64,000 nt of DNA, taken from assembly GCF_015461805.1 (NCBI RefSeq), contig NZ_JACVZE010000003.1, forward strand, positions 124,001-188,000. Direction: 5' to 3'. This DNA comes from Pseudomonas pisciculturae. Lineage in GTDB: Bacteria; Pseudomonadota; Gammaproteobacteria; Pseudomonadales; Pseudomonadaceae. The first letter of the stretch is position 1. The number at the start of each line of letters is the position of its first letter. Both the position numbers and the translations under genes were made by a program. Of the stretch, positions 8,467 to 18,253 are shown one piece after another. The notes under the pieces are model-generated. The model saw only the letters and a program-made list of their open reading frames with translations, searched no databases and was not told the origin of the DNA.

Positions 8467-9039
8467 ATGAACCTCAAGAAACTCTTCGCCGCCGCCACCC
8501 TGCTGCTCACCCCTGCCCTGGCCTTTGCCCATCCGGGCCATGGCGACAACGGCCTCGTGGCCGGTATCAGCCACCCGTTGGGCGGCCTCGACCATTTGCT
8601 GGCCATGGTTGCCGTGGGTTTGTGGGCCGCCCAACAAAAAGGCGCGGCACGCTGGGCACTGCCTTGCACCTTCGTCGGCACCATGCTGATGGGCGGCGTG
8701 CTGGGTTTTGAAGGCATGCAATTGCCGGCGATGGAAAGCGGGATTGCTGCGTCGGTGCTGGCGCTGGGCTTGGCGGTGGCGCTGGCGGTGCGGCCGCCGT
8801 TGTTTGTGGCGGTGGGGGCGACGGCGTTGTTTGCGTTGTTCCATGGTGTGGCGCACGGCCTTGAGCTGCCGGATATGTCCAGCCCGTGGGCGTATGCAGC
8901 GGGGTTTGTTGGCGCGACGGCGGTGTTGCACGCAGCGGGTTATGCCGTGGTGCGCTTCCTTCCGGCCGCAGCAGCACCGTTGGTGCGGGTTGCCGGGGCG
9001 GCTTCGGCGGTGACTGGGGCCTGGTTGTTGGCGGGCTGA
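8467..9039 (+). CDS. HupE/UreJ-family nickel-permease-like protein
   Basis: 190 residues with a signal peptide ending at about AFA, then the HupE signature HPGHGD followed by 'HPLGGLDHLLAMVAVGLWA', and about six further membrane helices including 'FALFHGVAHG'. HupE/UreJ proteins are thought to move nickel across the envelope for hydrogenase or urease. Its place 22 bases after ureG argues for nickel supply to urease. Direct transport evidence for this family is limited. Confidence 0.88.
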   Translation: MNLKKLFAAATLLLTPALAFAHPGHGDNGLVAGISHPLGGLDHLLAMVAVGLWAAQQKGAARWALPCTFVGTMLMGGVLGFEGMQLPAMESGIAASVLALGLAVALAVRPPLFVAVGATALFALFHGVAHGLELPDMSSPWAYAAGFVGATAVLHAAGYAVVRFLPAAAAPLVRVAGAASAVTGAWLLAG

Positions 9040-9062
9040 TTTTCGGCGCCAATCAGGGCCTC

Positions 9063-9134
9063 TTCGCAGGCAAGCCAGCTCCCACATTTGATTGGGTTCG
9101 CAAATCAAAATGTGGGAGCGGGCTTGCCCGCGAT
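9063..9134. repeat. REPIN, mosaic arms (GTGGGAG ends inward)
   Basis: The left unit is of CTGG-type (CGCAGGCAAGCCAGCTCCCAC, quoted to its end), the right of CGGG-type (GTGGGAGCGGGCTTGCCCGC). The two arms come from different REP sub-families. Confidence 0.85.
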
Positions 9135-9210
9135 AGCGGTCTCAAAGACAACACAGAACCCAAGCCTGCTACCATGCGCGCCTACACCCCTGCCGTGACG
9201 ACGCCAGCCA

Positions 9211-10320
9211 ATGCCCACCGCTCCAAGCTCCGCCCTGAATGCCGTGCTCACGCACTTTCACAGCCTCATCGTGCCGCTCTGGCAAGGCCCAGGCTGGAAT
9301 GCCGACCTCGCGCTGCCCTATGAAGCACTGGGCGCCGATCACCGGCCACTGCCCCCACAACGCTACCGCGCCATGGCCTGTGCCCGGCAGTTGTACCTGT
9401 TTGCCAGCTTGATCGGCGAGCCCGGTGCAGCCTTCGCCGAAGAGCGTGCAGCGGTGTTGTTCCGCTCCCTGCAACGGCATTTTCACGATGCCGAGCACGG
9501 CGGCTGGTTCTACAGCATCGACCCGACCGGGCAGCCCCTGGATAAACGCAAAGACCTCTACACCCACGCCTTCATTATCTTTGCCTGCGCGCACTACTGG
9601 GCCAAGGTGCGTGAACCGTTGGTGGAGTCGGTACTCAACGCCGCCCTTGAAGTGGTTGCCCAACGCTTTTGCACCGGCGACGGCCTGTATGAAGCGGTAC
9701 TGGAGCGCAACTGGTCATCCCTCAAGTCCGGCCCGCTGCAAAACCCGTTGATGCACCTGGCCGAAGGCTTCCTCGCCACCCTCGCGGTGCGTGAAGACGC
9801 TGACGTACAAACGGCCCTATTGGGTTTGGCGACGGCCATGCAGCAGCGTTTCATCGACCGCCAGCACGGCGTGATGATGGAAAAACCGCTGGGCGCTGTG
9901 GATAACTGGTTTGAACCGGGGCATCAGTTCGAGTGGTTCTTTTTGCTGGAATCGTCGGATGTGCTGCGCGGTACACCGCTGCATGCGTCGCTGACGCGGG
10001 CATTTGCCTACGCCGAGCAAATGGGTGTGGATAAGTTGAGCGGTGCGGTCAGCGGCATGTTGGCGCTGGACGGCAGCGTGCGTGATGGCACTCAGCGAAT
10101 CTGGGCCCAGGCCGAGTACCTGCGGGCGCTGACCTTGCGGCCGGGCAGTGAGGCGGTGTTGCAGCGCCAGTTGCTGGCGCTGCAAAAGTACTTTTTGCAT
10201 GGCAAAGGTTGGAATGAATGCCTGGATGCCCAGGGCGTGGTGAGTCGGTGGGATATGCCTTCTACAACCCCTTATCACTTGGCGACTTGCTACCAGGGGT
10301 TGATCCAGCATCTGGGTTGA
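9211..10320 (+). CDS. AGE-family epimerase/isomerase
   Basis: 369 residues with the (alpha/alpha)6-barrel pattern of N-acylglucosamine 2-epimerases and related mannose isomerases. Visible conserved segments are 'HDAEHGGWFYSIDPTGQPLD', 'KDLYTHAFIIFACAHYW', 'NPLMHLAEGFLA', 'WFEPGHQFEWFFLLE' and 'WAQAEYLRAL'. The His residues in the H-x-F and PGHQFEW segments are the usual catalytic ones. The likely reaction is aldose-ketose isomerisation such as D-mannose to D-fructose, or 2-epimerisation; sequence alone does not decide. The start at 9211 lacks a strong ribosome site. It is convergent with the CDF gene. Confidence 0.85.
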   Translation: MPTAPSSALNAVLTHFHSLIVPLWQGPGWNADLALPYEALGADHRPLPPQRYRAMACARQLYLFASLIGEPGAAFAEERAAVLFRSLQRHFHDAEHGGWFYSIDPTGQPLDKRKDLYTHAFIIFACAHYWAKVREPLVESVLNAALEVVAQRFCTGDGLYEAVLERNWSSLKSGPLQNPLMHLAEGFLATLAVREDADVQTALLGLATAMQQRFIDRQHGVMMEKPLGAVDNWFEPGHQFEWFFLLESSDVLRGTPLHASLTRAFAYAEQMGVDKLSGAVSGMLALDGSVRDGTQRIWAQAEYLRALTLRPGSEAVLQRQLLALQKYFLHGKGWNECLDAQGVVSRWDMPSTTPYHLATCYQGLIQHLG

Positions 10321-10332
10321 CCTTTAAGGCCT

Positions 10333-10416
10333 CATCGGGGGCAAGCCCCCTCCCACATTTGACCGCGGCCTACCTTTGGAATGCGGTTAAATGTGGGAGC
10401 TGGCTTGCCTGCGATG
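10333..10416. repeat. REPIN, mosaic arms (GTGGGAG ends inward)
   Basis: Left unit ATCGGGGGCAAGCCCCCTCC (GGGG-type), right unit GTGGGAGCTGGCTTGCCTGC (CTGG-type). It sits between convergent genes. Confidence 0.85.
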
Positions 10417-10440
10417 GCCTCACCGCGGTCTAACTACCCG

Positions 10441-11346
10441 TCACGCAATCCACTTGCGATCCCCGGTAAAACTGATGGTCAGCCACCGCGCCGCGTCCGG
10501 TTTGCCTAGCCCTGTGGATATCTCTTCGCGCAGCCCATCCAGGGTCGCGACGTTATCCAGCGGGTAATCCGCCGGCAGCACCACATGAATCTCGATAAAC
10601 CGCGCCCGCCCGTGCTTTTGCACGTAGGACACATAATCATCGAAACCATGCTTGGCCTGCGCCGCATCCATCACCTCGCGCACGGTGTCGTCCAGGTGGT
10701 CCGGGGCAATCCCCAGCACCTCGCGCAACGCCGGGCGCAAAATCTTGAACGCTGGCGCCAACATGCTCAGGGCCAGCAGGATCAGGATCAGCGGGTCGAC
10801 ATACACCGCCCACTCGCCATAGCCCTGGGACTTGAGTAACAAGGCCGCCAGGAAGCTGATCAACAAGCCCACCGACAGCATTGCGTCCACCAGCCAACTG
10901 ATGTTGTCGAACTGGATCAGCGATGACTTGAGCCTGCGATTGCGATAGCGCACGTAGAAGAAGTAGGCGAACTCCACCACGGTAAAGACCGCCGCGTAGA
11001 TGATCACCAAACCCAGCTCGATCTCACGCCCGCCATTGATGATGCCGAACACACCGTTAAGGAACGCATAGATAGCGATCAGCAACAGAAAGCTGCCCTC
11101 GATCAGCAGCACCATGGGCTCCAAGTGCCAATAGCCGAACTGGAAACGCTCGTTGCTTTTCTTGGCGATCAGCTTGGCTGTGATCAGCATCAACACCTTG
11201 ATGGCGGTGGCGATCAGCGAGAAAAAGCCGTCGAACAGAATGGATTGGGCGCCAGATATCACACCCGTGACAATCCCGGCGATCGCGACCGCGAACATCA
11301 GGATGGTCGATTGTTTGAGCAGGGCCTGCTCACCTCGGTTACTCAC
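10441..11346 (-). CDS. Cation diffusion facilitator (CDF) transporter
   Basis: 301 residues with five to six membrane helices followed by a cytoplasmic domain of about 90 residues that fits the CDF C-terminal dimerisation fold. The CDF signature is present in helix II (FDGFFSL) and helix V has 'SWLVDAML', so an acidic pair is available for metal binding. These carriers exchange Zn, Fe, Mn or Co for protons. The GTG start at 11346 follows GGGAGGAAAT; an earlier TTG in frame is less likely. It is a single gene. The metal cannot be read from the sequence; the first helix-II ligand differs from the classic zinc exporters. Confidence 0.85.
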   Translation of the reverse strand: MSNRGEQALLKQSTILMFAVAIAGIVTGVISGAQSILFDGFFSLIATAIKVLMLITAKLIAKKSNERFQFGYWHLEPMVLLIEGSFLLLIAIYAFLNGVFGIINGGREIELGLVIIYAAVFTVVEFAYFFYVRYRNRRLKSSLIQFDNISWLVDAMLSVGLLISFLAALLLKSQGYGEWAVYVDPLILILLALSMLAPAFKILRPALREVLGIAPDHLDDTVREVMDAAQAKHGFDDYVSYVQKHGRARFIEIHVVLPADYPLDNVATLDGLREEISTGLGKPDAARWLTISFTGDRKWIA

Positions 11347-11436
11347 ATTTCCTCCCGTCAAAACCTTAAAACCGCACAGTGCGGAGGGGTTTTCAGGAGA
11401 GGAGTGTACCTTATGGCCTGTTTTGGCCGATCTGAC

Positions 11437-11462
11437 GCCATCGGGGGCTTGCCCCCGATGGC
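11437..11462. repeat. Collapsed REPIN: perfect palindrome of two REP tails
   Basis: GCCATCGGGGGC-TT-GCCCCCGATGGC, a 12-bp perfect stem with a two-base loop. Both halves are the ATGGC (tail) side of a REP unit, joined at the central GGGGGC/GCCCCC palindrome. It may also terminate the SDR gene. Confidence 0.75.
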
Positions 11463-11481
11463 AGCGACTCGGTCTAAAGCC

Positions 11482-12246
11482 TTACTTGGCGCCACGCTCA
11501 ATCGCAAACCCAGCCCACGTCTGGCTCACCGGCATCAGTTCCAGGCGGTTGATGTTCACATGCGCCGGAGTGTTCATGACCCAGAAGATCGTGTCGGCAA
11601 TGTCCTGTGGCTGGATCGGCTCGGCACCGGCGTAGGTCGCGTCATACCGCGCCTGGTCGCCACCAAAGCGCACCAACGAGAACTCGCTCTCACACAGGCC
11701 TGGCTCGATGTTGGTGACGCGCACGCCGGTGCCTTGCAGGTCGCACCGCAGGTTCAGCGAGAACTGCTTCACGAACGCCTTGGAGCCGCCATACACGTGG
11801 CTGCCCGGGTACGGGTAGTTACCGGCGATGGAACCCAGGTTGATGATGCCCGCACCACGGCCATGAGCGATCAGGCGTGGCAGCAGCAGGTTGGTGGTGG
11901 TCAGCAGGCCCTTGATGTTGGTGTCGACCATGGTTTCCCAATCGTCGAGGCTGCACTTGGGCGCCGGGTCAGTGCCCACGGCCAGGCCGGCGTTGTTGAT
12001 CAGCCCGCGCAGTTTGGCGAACGACGGCGGCAGGTTGGCAATGGCGTCTTCCATGCCCTTGCGGTCACGCACGTCCACGACCAGGCCATGCACTTCGGTT
12101 TGCTTGGAGAGTTCTTCGACCAATGCATTCAAACGGTCGGCACGACGACCCGTGAGCACCAGTTTCCAGCCGGCTTCGGCAAAACGACGGGCGCAGGCTT
12201 CGCCGAAACCTGAGGTTGCGCCAGTAATAAACAGCGTGTCGGACAT
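11482..12246 (-). CDS. SDR-family oxidoreductase, YdfG-like
   Basis: 254 residues of classical short-chain dehydrogenase. The NADP-binding TGATSGFGE is at residues 8-16 with following basic residues (GRR), then NNAGLA, and the catalytic Ser in 'INLGSIAG' with YGGSK (Tyr-x-x-x-Lys). The ending 'TPAHVNINRLELMPVSQTWAG' is very close to that of E. coli YdfG, an NADP-dependent 3-hydroxy acid/serine dehydrogenase. The start at 12246 has AAGGAGAACACC before it; a 23-residue upstream extension is dropped. Physiological substrate not certain. Confidence 0.87.
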   Translation of the reverse strand: MSDTLFITGATSGFGEACARRFAEAGWKLVLTGRRADRLNALVEELSKQTEVHGLVVDVRDRKGMEDAIANLPPSFAKLRGLINNAGLAVGTDPAPKCSLDDWETMVDTNIKGLLTTTNLLLPRLIAHGRGAGIINLGSIAGNYPYPGSHVYGGSKAFVKQFSLNLRCDLQGTGVRVTNIEPGLCESEFSLVRFGGDQARYDATYAGAEPIQPQDIADTIFWVMNTPAHVNINRLELMPVSQTWAGFAIERGAK

Positions 12247-12409
12247 GGTGTTCTCCTTGCGGGCATCGGGAAAAAAATCAGCCAGCAGAATGCCCGTACC
12301 ACGCGGTTGCGGCAACCGCTAAGCACACAACTTGATACAAGACTGGTCAGTTTTTAACCATATCGATACAAGCCATATGGGCCGTGGCTTGCAGCCATGT
12401 GCACGCAGG

Positions 12410-12418
12410 TTATCCACA
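12410..12418 (+). promoter_or_regulatory. DnaA box (exact consensus)
   Basis: TTATCCACA, the high-affinity DnaA nonamer, in a non-coding gap. Confidence 0.6.
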
Positions 12419-12618
12419 ACTGCGCCCACAGTCTTTGGGGGCAAGTGCAAAATGCCCAAAGCCGCTGTATGCGGGGCTTGCAGGCAGTTTTAGAAAGTTT
12501 TTTGCTTGACCTTGGCGATCCGGTATGTAGACCCGTCTGCCAAGAAGAAAACAGAACGATGGCTCCAGGCCAGTCATTCCGGCCTCTGCGGCAGTCTTTC
12601 CAGAGTTTAATCACAGAC

Positions 12619-12627
12619 TTATCCACA
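12619..12627 (+). promoter_or_regulatory. DnaA box (exact consensus)
   Basis: A second exact TTATCCACA, with the one-mismatch site TTAATCACA starting 12 bases upstream. Confidence 0.6.
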
Positions 12628-12877
12628 GGCTCAGTGGACATAAATCGGTCATATACCTGTGTCTTTAAACAGGTTGACAAAGCACTCGGCAGGTCACGAA
12701 AAAGCCGCTGATCAAAAAATGATCACAAGCCTGTAAGCCACGGTTTTAAAGGTGTTCAGCCAAGTACTACCACGTTACCCACAGCCGGTTCCACAGTAGG
12801 TGGGGACAAGTCAAAACTGTGACAAAACAGGTATTTGCGGCGGCTATATGTCGCGCTTTGGAGGGAGGCTGGATTTG

Positions 12878-12886
12878 TTTTCCACA
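12878..12886 (+). promoter_or_regulatory. DnaA box (TTWTNCACA match)
   Basis: TTTTCCACA, which fits the relaxed nonamer, in the same non-coding gap as the two exact boxes. Confidence 0.45.
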
Positions 12887-12923
12887 ATTTGATGTGAGCC
12901 CTTGAGAACACTACAAAAGCAAA

Positions 12924-13012
12924 TGTGGGAGGGGGCTTGCTCCCGATGGCGGTGGGTCAGTATCAGATGGACTGACTGACACACCGCCATCGGGAGCAAG
13001 CCCCCTCCCACA
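12924..13012. repeat. REPIN (GTGGGAG ends outward, GGGG core)
   Basis: Arms GTGGGAGGGGGCTTGCTCCC and reverse complement, extended by GATGGCGGTG / ACCGCCATC pairing. It lies 22 bases past the livF stop. Confidence 0.9.
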
Positions 13013-13034
13013 AGGTTTCGCAGTGTTGGTTGAA

Positions 13035-13751
13035 TCAGTGCCCGCCCAGATAAGCGTTGCGCACTTCCTCATTCACCAACAGCTCTTTACCGGTGCCGGT
13101 CAGGCGAATCTCGCCGTTGACCATCACATACGCCCGATCCGACAAGCGCAGCGCGTGGTTGGCGTTCTGCTCCACCAAAAAGATGGTCATGCCCGTGGCC
13201 GCCAACTCGCGCAGCGTCGAGAAGATCTGCTTAACCACAATCGGCGCCAGGCCCAGGCTCGGTTCGTCCAGTAGCAACAGCTTAGGCCGGCTCATCAGCG
13301 CACGGGCGATGGCGAGCATTTGTTGCTCACCGCCGGACATGGTCATGGCCCGCTGGGTACGCCGCTCCTTGAGCCTCGGGAACAGCTCGAACATGCGTTG
13401 CATGTCTTCCTGGGCGTACTTGTCACCGATGGGGATGGTGCCCATCAACAGGTTTTCCTCGACGGTCATGTCGGGGAACACCCGCCGCCCTTCCGGCGAC
13501 TGCGCAATGCCGTTGGAGGCGATGTAGTGGGACGACTTGTGGGTAATGTCGACGCCGTTATAGAGAATCTGCCCCGACTCGGCCCGTGGCTGGCCAAAGA
13601 TCGACATCAGCAGCGTGGATTTACCCGCGCCGTTGGAGCCGATCAGGCTGACGGTCTCGCCTTCGTTGATGTGCAGCGAGACTTTTTTCAGGGCCTGGAT
13701 CGGGCCGTAAAACACGTCCAGGTCTTTCATTTCGAGGATAGGTGCACTCAT
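13035..13751 (-). CDS. livF: Branched-chain amino acid ABC importer, ATPase LivF-type
   Basis: A 238-residue ABC ATPase: Walker A 'GSNGAGKST' at about residues 38-46, a 'QSPEGRRVFPDMTVEENL' helical insert typical of LivF/BraG, signature MSGGEQQ, Walker B LLLLDEPSLGLAP, and the H-loop replaced by the usual LivF 'LVEQN' stretch. It powers uptake with LivG. It is the last gene of a five-gene operon (substrate-binding protein, livH, livM, livG, livF); its ATG overlaps the livG stop as ATGA. Confidence 0.95.
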   Translation of the reverse strand: MSAPILEMKDLDVFYGPIQALKKVSLHINEGETVSLIGSNGAGKSTLLMSIFGQPRAESGQILYNGVDITHKSSHYIASNGIAQSPEGRRVFPDMTVEENLLMGTIPIGDKYAQEDMQRMFELFPRLKERRTQRAMTMSGGEQQMLAIARALMSRPKLLLLDEPSLGLAPIVVKQIFSTLRELAATGMTIFLVEQNANHALRLSDRAYVMVNGEIRLTGTGKELLVNEEVRNAYLGGH

Positions 13752-14623
13752 ACCAGCTCCTCTTCGTCGGCGCCCAGGTAGGCGGCAATCACTTTCGGGT
13801 CGTTGCGGATCGCGTCCGGGCCGCCTTCGGCGATCACGTTGCCGTGGTCAAGCACCACGATGTGGTCGGAAATACTCATCACCATGCCCATGTCGTGTTC
13901 GATCAGCACCACCGTGAGGTCGTGTTCGTCGCGCAGCAGGCGAATCATCGCGCTGAGGGCTTCGGTTTCCTGGGGGTTGAGGCCCGCAGCCGGTTCGTCC
14001 AGGCAGATGATCTGCGGCCGGGTGCACATGGCGCGAGCGATTTCCAGGCGGCGCTGCTGGCCGTAGGAGAGTTCGCCGGCCAGGCGGTTGGCGCAGTCCA
14101 CCAGGTCGACCACTTCGAGCCAGTAGAAGGCGTGGTCGAGGGCGTCGCTTTCGGCCTTGCGGTAGCCCTTGGTGTTGAGGATGCCCGCGAGCATGTTGCG
14201 GTTGACCCACATGTGCTGGGCGACCAGCAGGTTTTCCACCACCGACATTTCCTTGAACAGGCGAATGTTCTGGAAGGTACGGGCCAGGCCTGCGCGGTTC
14301 ACCAAATGGGTGCCGCCGAACATTTTGTAGTACACCCGGCTGAGGAAGCTTTTGGGCGACACAAAGTCGGTGGGCTGGAAACGCTCGCCCAGCAACTGGA
14401 TCACGTCGGTCTGCTTGCCACGCACATTGAGATTGATCTTGCCGCCACTGGCTTTGTAAAAGCCGGTGAGGCAGTTGAACACCGTGGTCTTGCCGGCGCC
14501 GTTGGGGCCGATCAGGGCGAAGATCGAGTTGCGTTCGACCTTGAGGCTTACATCGCTCAAGGCCTTGATGCCACCGAAGTGCATCATCAAATGTTCCACG
14601 GAAAGAACGACTTCTTTGCTCAT
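13748..14623 (-). CDS. livG: Branched-chain amino acid ABC importer, ATPase LivG-type
   Basis: 291 residues: Walker A 'GPNGAGKTTVFNCLTGFYK' (partly quoted), the long insert before 'ARTFQNIRLFKEMSVVENLL' that marks LivG/BraF, signature LSYGQQR, Walker B 'IICLDEPAAGLNP', H-loop His in VVLIEHDMG. It pairs with LivF. The start overlaps the livM stop as ATGA, and its stop overlaps the livF start as ATGA, so the three are coupled. Confidence 0.95.
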   Translation of the reverse strand: MSKEVVLSVEHLMMHFGGIKALSDVSLKVERNSIFALIGPNGAGKTTVFNCLTGFYKASGGKINLNVRGKQTDVIQLLGERFQPTDFVSPKSFLSRVYYKMFGGTHLVNRAGLARTFQNIRLFKEMSVVENLLVAQHMWVNRNMLAGILNTKGYRKAESDALDHAFYWLEVVDLVDCANRLAGELSYGQQRRLEIARAMCTRPQIICLDEPAAGLNPQETEALSAMIRLLRDEHDLTVVLIEHDMGMVMSISDHIVVLDHGNVIAEGGPDAIRNDPKVIAAYLGADEEELV

Positions 14624-15897
14624 GGCGCCACTCCTTTACGTGGGGTCACACCGCTGCGGCTGATACGGATCAACCCGCGTGGGCGCCAGATCATCATCAC
14701 CACCATCAACACGCCAAACAGCAGCACGCGGTATTCGGAGAAGCTACGCAGCAACTCCGGCGCGACGGTGAGTACAAACGCCGCGATCACCACGCCTACC
14801 GTCGAGCCCATGCCGCCCAGCACCACGATGGCCAGGATCAGCGCCGACTCGAAGAAGGTAAACGACGACGGGTTGACAAAGCCCTGGTAGCTGGCGAAGA
14901 ACACCCCGGCAAGCCCTGCGGTGGAGGCGCCAATGGTGAATGCCGAAAGCTTGACCAGTACGTGGTTCAGGCCCATGGAACGGCAGGCGATTTCATCTTC
15001 GCGCAACGCTTCCCAAGCGCGGCCCACCGGCATGCGGGTCAGGCGGTGCTTGATGTACAGCACGGCCAGCACCACCAAAAACAGCACGATGTAGATGAAC
15101 ATGAACTTGATATTGGGGTTGTAATCGAGGCCGAAGAACTCGTGGAACGGAATCCCGCCCTCCTTCGCCTTGCGCCCGAATTCCAGGCCGAGAAAGGTGG
15201 GTGACGGTACTGGCATGCCGTTCGGGCCGCCGGTAAACGACAGCCAGTTGTTCAGCACCAGCCGGATGATTTCACCAAAACCCAGGGTCACGATGGCCAG
15301 GTAGTCACCGTGCATTCGTAAAACCGGGAAGCCGAGTATGCACCCCGCCAATGCCGCTGCGATGGCCGCCAGTGGCAGCACGCTCCAGAAGCCCAGGCCG
15401 AGGTATTGGTAACCGAGCGCTAGGCCGTAGGCACCGATGGCGTAGAACGCCACGTAACCCAGGTCGAGCAGGCCGGCCAGACCGACCACAATGTTGAGGC
15501 CCAGGCCGAGCAGTACGTAGATCAGCCCGAGGATCACCACGGTCAGCAGGTACTTGTTGGCGAAGATCGGGAACACGATGGCAATTACGATCAGCGCCGG
15601 GATGATCCAGCGCAGCCGCGACTTGTAGTCCGGCGCCAGCACGTGCACGCCCGAACCACTGCTCTCGAAGCCTTGCAGAATCTTCAGGCCCTTGGGGGTT
15701 TGCAGGAACAGGCTCAGGGCAAACCGGCCAGCCATCACGATGGCGACCAGAATGGCCACACGGGCCGGTTCCAGGTTGAAGCTGTAGCCGTCGAGCACAA
15801 CGCCGACGATCGGCCCGAACACGATGAGCGAAATCAGCCCGGCAAGGATCGTATCGACGACGCTTTTCTTGATATCGATAGGTTTGGCAGCAGACAT
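14620..15897 (-). CDS. livM: Branched-chain amino acid ABC importer, permease LivM-type
   Basis: 425 residues with about ten membrane helices. The N-terminal extension of roughly 100 residues is typical of proteobacterial LivM/BraE. The permease core starts near 'NKYLLTVVILGLIYVLLGLG'. The cytoplasmic coupling segment is 'GRAWEALREDEIACRSMGLN'. The ATG follows livH by two bases, consistent with coupling. It forms the channel with LivH. Confidence 0.95.
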   Translation of the reverse strand: MSAAKPIDIKKSVVDTILAGLISLIVFGPIVGVVLDGYSFNLEPARVAILVAIVMAGRFALSLFLQTPKGLKILQGFESSGSGVHVLAPDYKSRLRWIIPALIVIAIVFPIFANKYLLTVVILGLIYVLLGLGLNIVVGLAGLLDLGYVAFYAIGAYGLALGYQYLGLGFWSVLPLAAIAAALAGCILGFPVLRMHGDYLAIVTLGFGEIIRLVLNNWLSFTGGPNGMPVPSPTFLGLEFGRKAKEGGIPFHEFFGLDYNPNIKFMFIYIVLFLVVLAVLYIKHRLTRMPVGRAWEALREDEIACRSMGLNHVLVKLSAFTIGASTAGLAGVFFASYQGFVNPSSFTFFESALILAIVVLGGMGSTVGVVIAAFVLTVAPELLRSFSEYRVLLFGVLMVVMMIWRPRGLIRISRSGVTPRKGVAP

Positions 15898-15899
15898 GT

Positions 15900-16814
<915 letters not shown>

Positions 16815-16922
16815 AACGCAATCTCACGCGGTGAGCACCTGCACACCTGTGGGTGTGCGGCGCTTCTGGAGGAAAAGACAGATTTGTTGCTGGACGCGAT
16901 GTAGCTGACAACCTTGGTCCCC

Positions 16923-17012
16923 TGTGGGAGCTGGCTTGCCTGCGATAGCGGTTGCACATTCAACACAGTGTTGACTGTCAGTCCGTCATCGCGGGCAAGC
17001 CCGGCTCCCACA
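16923..17012. repeat. REPIN inside the liv operon, mosaic arms
   Basis: Left arm GTGGGAGCTGGCTTGCCTGC (CTGG-type), right arm a CGGG-like variant (GCGGGCAAGCCCGGCTCCCA). It lies between the substrate-binding gene and livH, a classic place for a 3' stabilising or partly terminating hairpin. Confidence 0.88.
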
Positions 17013-17047
17013 GGGGATTTGTGGTGCCCTACTGATCGTGTTTACGC

Positions 17048-18184
17048 TTATTTCTGCTTGTCCAGCTGATGGTATTTACCGTCTTTGTCCCACTGGTAAA
17101 CCACGTAGTCGGAGATTTTCAGGTCGCCCTTGCCGTCCCATTCCTTCTTACCCATTACTGTCTGAACAGGGTTGGCTTTCAGCCACTTGGCCGCATCTTC
17201 GCCCTTGTTGGACTTGGCGCCATTGAAGCCAGCAGCCAGGGCCTGGACCGAGGCGTAGGCGTACAGGGTGTAGCCTTCCGGCTCAGTGCCATTTTTGCGG
17301 AACTCTTCTACCACGGCCTTGCTGTCTGGCAGCAGGCGCGGGTCGGCGCCGAAGGTCATGTAAACGCCATCGACGTATTGCGCGCCGCCAGCGGTGGCTA
17401 CCAGTTCGTCAGTCACTACGCCGTCATCAGACATGAACTTGACGTCTTTCAAACCGGCTTCGCGGATCTGGCGAACCAGTGGGCCGGCTTCCGGGTGCAG
17501 GCCGCCGAAGTACACGACGTCGGCGCCCAGGGAACGGATCTTGGTGACCAGGGCGCTGAAGTCTTTCTCGCCACGGGTCAGGCCCTCTTCCAGCACCGGC
17601 TTGACGCCGCGCTTGGTCAACTGGGCAGCGGTGGCGTCGGCCAGGCCTTTGCCGTAGGTGTCCTTGTCGTTGATGACCGCGACTTTCTTGCCCTTGAGCA
17701 CGTCGACGATATAGTCGCCGGCAACGATGCCTTGCTGGTCGTCACGCCCGCACATACGGAACATGGCACCCAGGCCACGCTCGGTCACTTGTGGGTTGGT
17801 GGAGCCTGGGGTGATTGCGATGATGCCCGCTTCGTCGTAGACCTCCGAAGCCGGGATGGTGTTGGAGGAGCAGAAGTGCCCGACCACGCCGATCACTTTG
17901 TCCTGGTCGGCCAGGCGGTTAGCCACAGCCACGGCCTGCTTGGGTTCACACGCATCGTCGCCGGCCACCAGGACGATTTTCTCGCCGTTGATACCGCCAG
18001 CCTTGTTGATGGTGTCGGCTGCCGCTTGGGCACCCTTCATGTACTGCTCACCGAAAGCGGCGTTGGCGCCCGTCATAGGCCCCGCTACACCGATCTTCAC
18101 ATCAGCTTGAACAAACGTAGAAACACCCAGCGCCGCAGCAACGGCGAGGGCCAGAAAACCTTTCTTGTAAAACGTCTGGGACAT
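17048..18184 (-). CDS. Branched-chain amino acid ABC importer, substrate-binding protein
   Basis: 378 residues. The signal peptide ends FVQA, then the mature start is 'DVKIGVAGPMTGANAAFGEQ', the type I periplasmic binding fold of LivK/LivJ/BraC. The cysteine pair expected in the first lobe is present (DDACEP and GHFCSS). The ATG at 18184 has CGGAG eight bases upstream; an earlier GTG at 18217 would add 11 residues and is less likely. It is the first gene of the operon, behind a sigma-54 promoter. The sequence looks closer to the P. aeruginosa PA4913 type than to BraC, so the ligand may be other than Leu/Ile/Val. The neighbouring amaAB genes hint at a lysine-linked role. Confidence 0.92.
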   Translation of the reverse strand: MSQTFYKKGFLALAVAAALGVSTFVQADVKIGVAGPMTGANAAFGEQYMKGAQAAADTINKAGGINGEKIVLVAGDDACEPKQAVAVANRLADQDKVIGVVGHFCSSNTIPASEVYDEAGIIAITPGSTNPQVTERGLGAMFRMCGRDDQQGIVAGDYIVDVLKGKKVAVINDKDTYGKGLADATAAQLTKRGVKPVLEEGLTRGEKDFSALVTKIRSLGADVVYFGGLHPEAGPLVRQIREAGLKDVKFMSDDGVVTDELVATAGGAQYVDGVYMTFGADPRLLPDSKAVVEEFRKNGTEPEGYTLYAYASVQALAAGFNGAKSNKGEDAAKWLKANPVQTVMGKKEWDGKGDLKISDYVVYQWDKDGKYHQLDKQK

Positions 18185-18253
18185 GAGTGGTGCTCCGATA
18201 TTTTTGATTTTTGGCACTACAACTTGCGTTCAAACTTTTCACTGAAAGCTCAG

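Larger units (their letters stand above)
12247..12923. other. Non-coding gap with a cluster of DnaA-box-like sequences
   Basis: About 680 bases without a credible gene. Two exact TTATCCACA boxes lie at 12410-12418 and 12619-12627. TTTTCCACA at 12878-12886 fits TTWTNCACA, and there are one-mismatch sites at 12607-12615 (TTAATCACA), 12775-12783 (TTACCCACA) and 12818-12826 (opposite strand). AT-rich patches and GATC sites (for example 12709-12724) lie between. The part nearest 12247 should hold the SDR promoter. Short open frames on both strands show no protein-like composition. Confidence 0.6.

Noticed and set aside
12354..12711. Open frames of about 105 codons on both strands of the DnaA-box gap
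   Set aside because: No ribosome site, Cys/Trp/Arg-rich shadow composition, and mutual overlap on opposite strands.
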